From NCBI GenBank assembly GCA_013151365.1, contig JAADIK010000176.1, forward strand, positions 1 through 5,087: DNA of 5,087 bases, written 5' to 3'. How positions within the stretch are numbered: the stretch's first letter is position 1; each line of letters starts with the position of its first letter. The notes beneath the pieces are model-generated. The model ran no database searches, was not told the origin of the DNA, and saw nothing but the letters and a program-made list of their open reading frames with translations. Positions 1-5,087 of this stretch are shown in pieces. The DNA comes from Deltaproteobacteria bacterium. Its GTDB lineage: Bacteria > Desulfobacterota > Desulfobulbia > Desulfobulbales > Desulfobulbaceae. A program made the translations under genes and the position numbers.

Positions 1-2513
1 TTCCGGCTCGACGAGGCGATTGTCGGCTCGCCGCGCTGGTTGAATTCTCCCTGCTCGATGTTTTTCAGGATTTCATGGGCCCGGTCGACAACATGATCCG
101 GCACCCCGGCCAGCCCGGCCACCTGGATACCGTAGCTGCGGTTGGTCGCCCCCTTGACCAGTTTATGGAGAAAGATGATCGAGTCGTTCCATTCCCGCAC
201 GGCGATGGAAAAGTTTTGAATCCGGTCCCTGGTGGCGGCCAGGTCGGTCAGCTCGTGATAGTGGGTGGCAAAGAGGGTCTTGACGCCGCGCCCATTTTTT
301 TCCGCCAGCTCTTCAACCACGGCCCAGGCAATGGCCAGGCCGTCGTAGGTGGATGTGCCCCGCCCTATTTCATCGAGGATGACGAGGCTCTTGTCCGTGG
401 CGTTGTTCAGGATATTGGCGGTTTCGTTCATCTCGACCATGAAGGTCGACTGGCCGCGGCGCAGGTCGTCCATGGCCCCGACCCTGGTAAAGATCCGGTC
501 CACGATGCAGGTCTGGGCATGATCGGCCGGGACGAAGCTGCCGATATGGGCCATCAGGACGATGAGCGCCGTCTGGCGCAGGACCGTCGACTTGCCGGCC
601 ATGTTGGGGCCGGTAATAATCAGCAGTTCGTTTTTCTCCTGATCGAGATGCACGTCGTTGGGAACGAAACGGCCCGGTTCCATGGCGCGTTCGATAACCG
701 GATGCCGCCCCTCGCGGATGGAGATTTCGTCACCTTCCGTGATCACCGGCTTGCTGTAGTGATAGCGGCTTGCCCCCTCGGCCAGGCTGGCCAGGAAGTC
801 GATGCGGGCCAGCCGGGCGGCGGCGTTGAGGATCCGTTCGCTCTGGCCGGCGATGCGGTTACGGATATCGACAAACAGCGTGTATTCCAGCTCCAGCCGT
901 TTTTCCTGGGCGGTGGAAATTTTGTTTTCCAGCTCTTTGAGTTCCGGGGTAATGAATCGTTCCGCATTGACCAGGGTCTGCTTGCGGATAAAGTCTGCGG
1001 GAATCGCCCCGGCCTGGGAGCGCCGGACCTCGAAGTAGTAGCCGAAGACCCGGTTGTAGCCGACCTTGAGCTTGGCGATGCCGGTCCGTTCGCGTTCCTT
1101 CTGTTCCAGGCCGAGAATAATCTGTTTGCCGTCGCGCAGGAGGACGATCAGTTCGTCCAGCTCTGCGTGAAAGCCTTCCCGGATCAGGTTGCCGTCCCTG
1201 AGCGTTACCGGGGCGTCGTCCCGGATCGCCCTGTCGATCAGGTCGTGCAGGTCGGCCAGTTCGTCGAGTTCATCGCCGATATCGTGCAAAAGCCCCGGCG
1301 GCGAGCCGGCAAGGAGTTCCTTCAGGGCCGGCAGCCGGCCGAGCGAGACCTTCATGGCGCTCATGTCCCTGGCGTTGCCGTGGCCGAGGACCAGGCGGCT
1401 GCAGAGCCGTTCCAGGTCGTAGATCTGTTCCAGGTTCTTTCGCAGGTCCCGGTGGCGGCCGGGATCGGCCAGCAGGTTTTCGACGGCATCCAGCCGGGCC
1501 TGGATCTGCCGGCGGTCCTGGAGCGGGAAGAGGAGGCGGTTGCGCAGCAGACGCGCCCCCATGGGGGTGCAGGTCAGGTCGAGGACCGAGAGCAGCGAGC
1601 CCTCGCGCCGGCCGCCGATAATGGTCCCGGTCAGTTCCAGGTTGCGGCGGGACGATTCGTCGAGGACCAGGTAACCGCTGTGAGTCAGGGGGCGGAGATG
1701 GCGGATGTAGGAGAGCTCGGTTTTCTGGGTCTCCTGGATATAGACCAGCAGAGCCCCGGCCGCCCGGATGCCGACCGGCATGGATTCGCAGCCGAAACCG
1801 GCCAGGCTGGTGGTGCGGAAATGATCGGTCAGGGTGAGGCGGGCCGAGTCTTCTTCAAAGTCCACCTCCGGCCGGACGGTGACGCACAGGCCGGGCAACA
1901 GGGCCTGCAACATGTCGAGGAGGGCGGTCAACCGCTCCCGCTCCGCTTCGGCGAGCAGCAGTTCCGCCGGTTCCATCCTGGTGATCTCGTCCACCACCGG
2001 ATCGAAATTATCGGCAGCAATGTCCAGTTCGCTGACGAGAAAATCGCCGGTGGAGATATCGAGGAAACCGAGGCCGGCCACGCCCTGTTTCCTGGAACCG
2101 CCGGCCAGGGTAAGGGCGCAGACGTAGCAGTTGCTCTTGTCGTCAAGCAGCTGCTCCTCGGTGGTGACGCCCGGGGTGACCACCCGGATGACCTCGCGCT
2201 TGACAATGCCCTTGGCCTGTTTGGGGTCCTCGGTCTGTTCACAGATCGCCACCCGGAAACCGGCCTTGACCAGCTTGCCCAGGTAGCCGGTAACCGCGTG
2301 AAACGGGACGCCGCACATGGGAATTTTGTTCTCGTCATTCTTGCTGCTGCGGGAGGTGAGCGTGATGCCGAGCACCTTGGAGGCCGTCAGCGCATCGTCA
2401 AGGAACATCTCGTAAAAATCGCCCATGCGGTAGAAGAGAATGGCATCCTGGTACTGTTCCTTGATTTCCAGGTACTGCCGGAGCATGGGGGTCATTTTAA
2501 CCGGTTTATTCAT
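1..2513 (-). CDS. mutS: DNA mismatch repair protein MutS (C-terminus cut by window edge)
   Basis: MutS recognises base mismatches and small insertion/deletion loops in newly replicated DNA and, with ATP, recruits MutL. I read the frame codon by codon from the ATG at 2513-2511 to the left edge: 837 codons, no stop or frameshift. The usual length is about 850-880 residues, so only the C-terminal tail (tetramerisation part) is missing. The N-terminal mismatch-binding domain has the Phe-x-Glu motif at F33-Y-E35 inside MGDFYEMF. The core has the conserved LDESSRRNLEL segment. The ATPase domain has the P-loop GPNMAGKST (about 635-643), the signature region around GQSTFMVEM (about 687-695), Walker B LVILDE with D714/E715, the STYDG motif (721-725) and THYHEL with H751. 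The first ATG overlaps the HIT gene stop by 8 nt. It is preferred over Met7 and Met10 because it alone has a purine-rich GCGGAAAA upstream and gives a normal N-terminus. Expression probably depends on the upstream operon promoter and coupling. The identification is secure. Confidence 0.98.
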   Translation of the reverse strand, partial: MNKPVKMTPMLRQYLEIKEQYQDAILFYRMGDFYEMFLDDALTASKVLGITLTSRSSKNDENKIPMCGVPFHAVTGYLGKLVKAGFRVAICEQTEDPKQAKGIVKREVIRVVTPGVTTEEQLLDDKSNCYVCALTLAGGSRKQGVAGLGFLDISTGDFLVSELDIAADNFDPVVDEITRMEPAELLLAEAERERLTALLDMLQALLPGLCVTVRPEVDFEEDSARLTLTDHFRTTSLAGFGCESMPVGIRAAGALLVYIQETQKTELSYIRHLRPLTHSGYLVLDESSRRNLELTGTIIGGRREGSLLSVLDLTCTPMGARLLRNRLLFPLQDRRQIQARLDAVENLLADPGRHRDLRKNLEQIYDLERLCSRLVLGHGNARDMSAMKVSLGRLPALKELLAGSPPGLLHDIGDELDELADLHDLIDRAIRDDAPVTLRDGNLIREGFHAELDELIVLLRDGKQIILGLEQKERERTGIAKLKVGYNRVFGYYFEVRRSQAGAIPADFIRKQTLVNAERFITPELKELENKISTAQEKRLELEYTLFVDIRNRIAGQSERILNAAARLARIDFLASLAEGASRYHYSKPVITEGDEISIREGRHPVIERAMEPGRFVPNDVHLDQEKNELLIITGPNMAGKSTVLRQTALIVLMAHIGSFVPADHAQTCIVDRIFTRVGAMDDLRRGQSTFMVEMNETANILNNATDKSLVILDEIGRGTSTYDGLAIAWAVVEELAEKNGRGVKTLFATHYHELTDLAATRDRIQNFSIAVREWNDSIIFLHKLVKGATNRSYGIQVAGLAGVPDHVVDRAHEILKNIEQGEFNQRGEPTIASSSR

Positions 2514-3018
2514 GGTCGTTTTCCGCTTTGAGCAGTTCCTGGAAATCAGGCAGCAACAGCTCGAAGGTGTGCCTGATATGCTGGGGAATGGTCCTGATGT
2601 CGGCGACCACGGTCATGAAGTTGTGATCGCCCTCCCAGCGGGGAACAACATGGAAGTGGAGATGGTCCGGGGTCCCGGCGCCGGCGGTTTCCCCCAGGTT
2701 GAGGCCGATGTTGATGCCGTCCGGCCGCAGGCGGCGGCGCAGAATGGCGCAGCAGTGCTGGAGCATGGCCATCAGGGCCGAATTCTCCCGGTCCGCCAGT
2801 TCGGTGATGTCGGCAAGATGACGCCGCGGGGCCACCAGCAGGTGGCCGTTGGCATAGGGAAAGCGGTTCAGCAGCACCACGGTCAGCCGGTCGCGGTAGA
2901 GCAGCAACTGTTCCCCGGCAAACGGTTTGTCGCCCGGCGGTTCAAACAAACAGCCCCGGGACCGGGCCGCGGTGCCCAGCACATGCTCCATGCGCCATGG
3001 GGTCCACAGGGTTTTCAT
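2506..3018 (-). CDS. HIT (histidine triad) family protein, Ap4A phosphorylase-like long form
   Basis: This 170-residue protein belongs to the histidine triad superfamily of nucleotide hydrolases and transferases. It opens with LWTPWRMEHV, typical of the longer HIT branch that includes mycobacterial Ap4A phosphorylase. It then has NRFPYANGHLLVAPRRH (51-67), a NxGxNxG-like stretch INIGLNLGETAGAG (102-115) and the triad H119-L-H121-F-H123-V-V followed by PRW and the NFM segment (133-135). By family knowledge the middle histidine, H121, is the nucleophile that forms a nucleotidyl intermediate. The likely substrate is a dinucleoside polyphosphate or nucleoside phosphoramidate, in the cytoplasm; this is inferred and not settled by sequence. 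Members of this branch often carry a CxxC zinc pair near the N-terminus, but here the motif reads C23-L-F-E26, so the second cysteine is lost. The start ATG shares ATGA with the preceding gene's stop. A GAGGT lies 12 nt upstream, further than ideal, so coupling probably helps initiation. The stop TAA lies inside the first codons of mutS. Confidence 0.93.
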   Translation of the reverse strand: MKTLWTPWRMEHVLGTAARSRGCLFEPPGDKPFAGEQLLLYRDRLTVVLLNRFPYANGHLLVAPRRHLADITELADRENSALMAMLQHCCAILRRRLRPDGINIGLNLGETAGAGTPDHLHFHVVPRWEGDHNFMTVVADIRTIPQHIRHTFELLLPDFQELLKAENDHE

Positions 3019-3512
3019 CGAAGACGCGGGACCTCGTGGATGGAGCCGCGCAGCCGGTCGCCTATCTCCAGGATGGCGTAGGTGCCGGGAGCGCCGAAAC
3101 GGCCGGTGTCCCGGAAACGGCCGGGATTGATGACGAGGGTGCCGCCGGAACTGTGGCAGACCGGCTGGTGCGTATGCCCGTAGATGATACAGTCGGCCCC
3201 GGGGAAAAGAGCCAGGAGACCGCCTTCGATGTCCCGGCCGAGCTGGGAGCCGTGGGTCAGGCCGATGGTCATCCGTTCAAGCTCGAAGGATTCTTCTCCC
3301 GGCAAGGCCAGGGAAGCGGAGGAGTCGCACAAATTGCCATGCACGGCATAGACTTTCCTGCCGTTAAAGACGTCGAGAACGGAGATATCCGTCAGGTCGC
3401 CGGCATGGATGATTACCTCGCAGCCGGCGAAACAGAGTTCGACCTGTTGCCGGAAAACATCATCGGCCCGGGAAAGATGGGTGTCGGAAAGTATGCCTGC
3501 CTTGATTGTCAT
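3015..3512 (-). CDS. YfcE/MJ0936-type metallophosphoesterase
   Basis: A 165-residue single-domain calcineurin-like phosphoesterase, the usual size for the YfcE/MJ0936 family. Metal-binding motifs appear in order: GILSDTH (D10, H12), HAGDL (D39), VHGN (N60), LTHG (H87) and YGHTH (H113, H115). By family knowledge these residues bind two divalent metals and hydrolyse phosphodiester bonds, commonly bis-p-nitrophenyl phosphate or 2',3'-cyclic nucleotides in vitro; the natural substrate cannot be read from sequence. Two details differ slightly from the consensus: GNLCD has one residue more than the common GNCD, and NPGR replaces the common NPGS. It is the first gene of the minus-strand operon and its TGA overlaps the next ATG by 4 nt. 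There is no signal peptide, so it should be cytoplasmic. The start at 3512 has a GCAGG only 3 nt upstream, which is a poor ribosome site. The nearest upstream ATG is out of frame, so this start is still the best one. Confidence 0.93.
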   Translation of the reverse strand: MTIKAGILSDTHLSRADDVFRQQVELCFAGCEVIIHAGDLTDISVLDVFNGRKVYAVHGNLCDSSASLALPGEESFELERMTIGLTHGSQLGRDIEGGLLALFPGADCIIYGHTHQPVCHSSGGTLVINPGRFRDTGRFGAPGTYAILEIGDRLRGSIHEVPRLR

Positions 3513-3541
3513 TTGCCTGCCACTTCATTATTGCCGTCGCA

Positions 3542-3553
3542 ACGGATTCAGGT
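3542..3553 (+). repeat. Third copy of the ACGGATTCAGGT word
   Basis: ACGGATTCAGGT at 3542-3553 is identical to 3883-3894 in the same orientation, and 11 of its bases are the reverse complement of 3677-3687. Three copies of an 11-bp word within about 350 bp is unlikely by chance. The similarity does not extend clearly into the flanks, so this may be a truncated end of another copy of the element or a shared binding site. Confidence 0.4.
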
Positions 3554-3570
3554 CATGTTCAGAGTGGAAA

Positions 3571-3597
3571 TGTATAAGAAATCCGGCCGGAAAACAA
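3571..3597 (-). promoter_or_regulatory. Weak sigma70-like promoter candidate for the metallophosphoesterase-HIT-mutS operon
   Basis: Read on the minus strand, TTGTTT (3597-3592) is followed after 15 nt by TATACA (3576-3571); shifting the -10 to TACATT gives a 17-nt spacer. Each hexamer matches consensus only partly (3 of 6 for the -35, 4 of 6 for the -10). Its location, 59 nt upstream of the first operon ATG in the AT-rich stretch, is sensible. It is only a candidate. Confidence 0.22.
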
Positions 3598-3781
3598 GGT
3601 GAATAGTTAGGAAAAAACCAGGAACCGGTTGCAAAAATCATGGACATCCCGTAACATAATCGCGCTTTAAATTAATCCTGAATCCGTGACGGCTAGTGGG
3701 ATATTCCATGCAATATGTGGAATTTGTTCTATTATATTTAGGACAAATGTATTTTCCGGTCTTCCACGCCGCCCTGCGGGG

Positions 3782-3880
3782 CGCCCGATAACGGCGCATC
3801 TGCTGCGTTGGCAACTCTTTGATATCACACCAGGATAATCAACATCGTTGCCGCCTTGCATCTGCACCGTTCTCGAACGC
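3782..3880. repeat. Imperfect inverted repeat able to form a long stem-loop
   Basis: The arms 3782-3815 and 3847-3880 are about 34 bp each, separated by 31 bp. The innermost 6 bp, GGCAAC (3810-3815) with GTTGCC (3847-3852), pair perfectly. Further out, GCATCTGC-centred segments and an ACGG/CCGT block pair with a few mismatches and a one-base offset. Inside the loop, TTGAT (3819-3823) can pair with ATCAA (3838-3842). The two arms also share GCATCTGC in direct orientation (3796-3803 and 3858-3865) because that core is itself nearly palindromic. The fold lies 48-146 nt upstream of the efp ATG. Confidence 0.5.
3808..3839 (+). promoter_or_regulatory. Weak promoter candidate for efp-epmA inside the repeat element
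   Basis: TTGGCA (3808-3813) and GATAAT (3834-3839) each resemble sigma70 hexamers, and the -10-like box ends 88 nt before the efp ATG. The spacer is 20 nt, longer than the usual 16-18, and both boxes lie within the hairpin formed by the internal inverted repeat. A second, weaker pair is TTGTTC (3724-3729) with TGTATT (3748-3753), spacer 18. Neither is decisive. Confidence 0.15.
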
Positions 3881-3927
3881 TCACGGATTCAGGTTAATCT
3901 TTCAACCCTTCCACAACAGGTAAAACC

Positions 3928-4491
3928 ATGTACAGCGCATCAGATTTACGCAAAGGCCTCAAGGTCCAGATCGACGGGTATCCTTATATTGTCACGGAAT
4001 TCGAATTTTCCAAGCCGGGCAAGGGGCAGTCGCTCTACCGAACCAAGATGCGCAACATGATCACCGGCAACCAGTTGACCCAGACCTATCGCTCCAATGA
4101 CAAGTTCGAAAAGGCCGACCTGGAAGAACGGACCATGCAGTTTCTCTATTCCCAGGACAATGAATTTCATTTCATGGATACCTCCTCGTATGAACAGATC
4201 TTTCTGACCCTGGAGCAGGTGGGCGACAACGTCAACTTCCTGGTCGACAACATGGAGGTGCAGGTCCTGTTTTTCGGTGACCGGCCGATTGATATCAGCC
4301 TGCCGATCTTTGTCAATCTGAAAGTCACCAAGGCCGACCCGTGGGTCAAGGGTGACACCTCGGGCACGGATACGAAACCGGTGACCGTCGAGACCGGGTA
4401 TGTGCTCCAGGTCCCGCCCTTTATCGAGGAAGGGGGACGGATCCAGATCGACACCCGCACCGGTGAATATATGACCCGGGTGAAAGACTGA
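3928..4491 (+). CDS. efp: Translation elongation factor P
   Basis: EF-P binds ribosomes stalled on consecutive prolines, between the P and E sites, and promotes peptide-bond formation. The 187-residue product has the normal full length of three beta-barrel domains: a KOW-like N-terminal domain (about 2-60), a central OB domain (about 65-125) and a C-terminal OB domain (about 130-185). The latter contains the family signature region KVTKADPWVKGDT and TKPVTVETG. The loop PGKGQ (30-34) places K32 at the position of E. coli Lys34, the residue that receives beta-lysine. The next gene encodes the ligase for that modification, which supports this being a lysylated EF-P. The start ATG has AGG at 3918-3920, 7 nt upstream, a good ribosome site. 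The protein ends normally with YMTRVKD, so the TGA is a real stop although the next gene lies in the same frame. Confidence 0.98.
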   Translation: MYSASDLRKGLKVQIDGYPYIVTEFEFSKPGKGQSLYRTKMRNMITGNQLTQTYRSNDKFEKADLEERTMQFLYSQDNEFHFMDTSSYEQIFLTLEQVGDNVNFLVDNMEVQVLFFGDRPIDISLPIFVNLKVTKADPWVKGDTSGTDTKPVTVETGYVLQVPPFIEEGGRIQIDTRTGEYMTRVKD

Positions 4492-4509
4492 GCGGTGATT
4501 TCACCCCGC
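4492..4509 (+). other. Small hairpin covering the efp stop/epmA start junction
   Basis: Directly after the efp TGA, GGTG (4494-4497) pairs with CACC (4502-4505) around the loop ATTT. The stem extends by GC/GC (4492-4493 with 4508-4509) past a two-base bulge. The proposed GTG start codon lies in the stem. It could damp independent initiation at epmA and favour coupling to efp translation. With only six pairs it could also be incidental. Confidence 0.25.
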
Positions 4510-5087
4510 TGCCTGGCCCGGCGCTCCAGCCTGTTGCAGGCCGTCCGGTCTTTTTTCATCGCCCGGGAGTATCTCGAAGTCGATACCCCCGCCCGCCTGC
4601 CCGTTCTGCTTCCCGAATCATATATTCTGCCCTTTACCAGCGAGGACTGGTTTTTGCAGACCTCGCCCGAGCTCTGCATGAAACGGCTGCTGGCCCGGGG
4701 CTGCCCGCGGTTGTTTCAGATCTGTCACTGCTTCCGCCGGGAAGAGCTGGGCCGTTACCACCTGCCGGAATTTGCCATGCTGGAATGGTATCACACGGGC
4801 TGGAGCTACCTGGAACTGATGGCGGAATGCGAGGACCTGGTCCGAGCCCTGGCCGGGGGCGCTGCAAACGCGGCCGGGGTTTGCGGACCGGCAACATTGC
4901 TGCGGGACGGGCAACGGATTTCCCTGGCCCCGCCCTGGGAGCGCCTGACCGTGGAGGACGCCTTTTTGCGCTTTGCCGGCATGTCCGCGCGCGAGGCCCT
5001 GGACCGGGACCGCTTCGACGAGCTGCTGGTCACGGCCATTGAACCGCACCTCGGCCGGGACCGACCGGTTTTCCTCTACGATTACCC
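4495..5087 (+). CDS. epmA: EF-P--(R)-beta-lysine ligase EpmA/GenX (C-terminus cut by window edge)
   Basis: EpmA is a class II lysyl-tRNA-synthetase-like enzyme without an anticodon-binding domain. It activates (R)-beta-lysine with ATP and attaches it to the conserved lysine of EF-P. The window holds 197 codons of the roughly 300-325 expected. Class II motif 1 is seen as FFIAREYLEVDTP with P32. It is followed by TSPELCMKRLL (56-66), matching E. coli EpmA TSPEYHMKRLL. Motif 2 is F80-R81-x-E83, continuing as ELGRYHLPEF and MLEWY (95-99). Motif 3 would lie beyond the edge. The start is GTG at 4495, 3 nt after the efp stop and in the same frame. No ATG occurs until residue 62, and starting at GTG gives an N-terminus that aligns with the start of the catalytic domain. 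The ribosome site is weak (GGGTGA 11 nt upstream), so coupling to efp is likely. Ordinary LysRS and AsnRS are excluded by the missing N-terminal domain and the EpmA-specific motif context. Confidence 0.95.
   Translation, partial: MISPRCLARRSSLLQAVRSFFIAREYLEVDTPARLPVLLPESYILPFTSEDWFLQTSPELCMKRLLARGCPRLFQICHCFRREELGRYHLPEFAMLEWYHTGWSYLELMAECEDLVRALAGGAANAAGVCGPATLLRDGQRISLAPPWERLTVEDAFLRFAGMSAREALDRDRFDELLVTAIEPHLGRDRPVFLYDY

Larger units (their letters stand above)
3671..3898. repeat. Putative small inverted-repeat element (about 228 bp, MITE-like or structured intergenic repeat)
   Basis: The left end, CCTGAATCCGTGA at 3677-3689, is the exact 13-bp reverse complement of TCACGGATTCAGG at 3881-3893. 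With one gap the match extends to ATTAAT at the outer left end (3671-3676) and TTAAT at the outer right end (3894-3898). Inside, a second, longer imperfect inverted repeat pairs 3782-3815 with 3847-3880. In the right half the two repeat segments are contiguous, whereas in the left half about 92 bp (3690-3781) separate them, as if the left arm held an insertion. The flanks show only a weak possible target duplication (CTTTAA at 3665-3670 and CTTTCA at 3899-3904). There is no transposase, so if mobile it would be non-autonomous. It could equally be a lineage-specific dispersed intergenic repeat or a remnant. It ends 29 bp before the efp ATG, so it probably contributes the 5' leader or promoter of efp. 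Confidence 0.45.
3513..3927. promoter_or_regulatory. Divergent intergenic region between the mutS operon and efp-epmA
   Basis: This 415-bp stretch separates two divergent operons and must carry promoters for both, since neither has other upstream space in the window. It is clearly more AT-rich than the flanking genes in 3560-3760 and GC-rich again in 3761-3880. I see no supported protein-coding gene. Visible structure: an 8-bp perfect palindrome AACCGGTT at 3623-3630; a hairpin ATTCCA/TGGAAT (3703-3708 and 3718-3723); a GC stem CGCCC/GGGCG (3770-3774 and 3779-3783, loop TGCG); and the repeat element listed separately. There is no hairpin followed by a T-run that would make a convincing terminator, and no riboswitch I recognise. 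Confidence 0.6.

Noticed and set aside
75..2531. An 818-codon open frame on the plus strand
   Set aside because: It is the exact codon-register mirror of mutS. It stays open because mutS here avoids TTA, CTA and TCA codons, as expected at high GC. The translation is low-complexity, resembles no family I know, and mutS is unmistakable on the other strand.
2440..3602. Plus-strand frames of about 200 codons at 2440-3081 and 2997-3602
   Set aside because: They lie opposite the HIT and metallophosphoesterase genes, which carry complete family motifs; these are antisense shadows.
3601..3635. Possible terminator on the minus strand (AACC/GGTT followed by a T-run)
   Set aside because: The stem is only 4 bp with a 7-nt loop, and it would lie upstream of the first operon gene with no gene ending there; too weak to call.
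3770..3783. GC-rich hairpin CGCCC-TGCG-GGGCG as a terminator
   Set aside because: No T-run follows on either strand, and no gene ends nearby; it is treated as part of the repeat element.
3667..3867. A 66-codon frame on the minus strand inside the intergenic element
   Set aside because: Its composition is odd, I recognise no motif, it has no clear ribosome site, and it follows the span of the inverted-repeat element, so it is more likely repeat-derived than a gene.
4489..4491. Possible selenocysteine or readthrough at the efp TGA
   Set aside because: EF-P ends at its normal length and sequence, no homologous Sec position is known in EF-P, and the following hairpin is too short and too close to look like a bacterial SECIS.
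4167..5049. Minus-strand frames opposite efp and epmA
   Set aside because: Both plus-strand genes are secure by motifs. The antisense translations are arginine/proline/serine-rich shadows.

Overview
This is a GC-rich, gene-dense bacterial chromosomal segment made of housekeeping genes. The protein set (MutS, a long-form HIT protein, an EF-P with a modifiable lysine, and an EpmA/GenX homologue) points to a Gram-negative bacterium. The overall flavour of the proteins suggests Desulfobacterota (Desulfobulbales-like), but that placement is an impression from sequence style, not a demonstrated fact.

Left part (1-3512, minus strand): three genes read right to left and overlap one another, so they form one operon. 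The order is a YfcE/MJ0936-type metallophosphoesterase (3512-3015), a HIT-family hydrolase/phosphorylase (3018-2506) and the mismatch-repair ATPase MutS (2513 to beyond the left edge). The overlaps are 4 nt (ATGA) and 8 nt, which favours translational coupling. Every MutS codon in the window was read and the frame is intact; only the C-terminal tail is missing.

Middle part (3513-3927): a 415-bp AT-richer gap separates the divergent operons. It holds no convincing gene. It does contain a structured, repeat-like element (about 3671-3898). The element is bounded by inverted copies of a 13-bp word and carries an internal long imperfect inverted repeat. A third partial copy of the word lies near the start of the metallophosphoesterase gene. 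This is the least explained part of the window.

Right part (3928-5087, plus strand): efp (elongation factor P) is followed after 3 nt, in the same reading frame, by epmA (EF-P lysine ligase), which runs off the right edge. Substrate and modifying enzyme are thus co-transcribed. The EF-P carries the target lysine in a PGKGQ loop, so the pair looks functional as a beta-lysylation module, provided an EpmB-type lysine 2,3-aminomutase exists elsewhere in the genome.

I found no mobile-element gene, CRISPR array, tRNA or rRNA, and nothing that looks like a new multi-gene system. The observations worth following are the intergenic element, the altered zinc-site motif of the HIT protein, and the arrangement of the efp-epmA junction.
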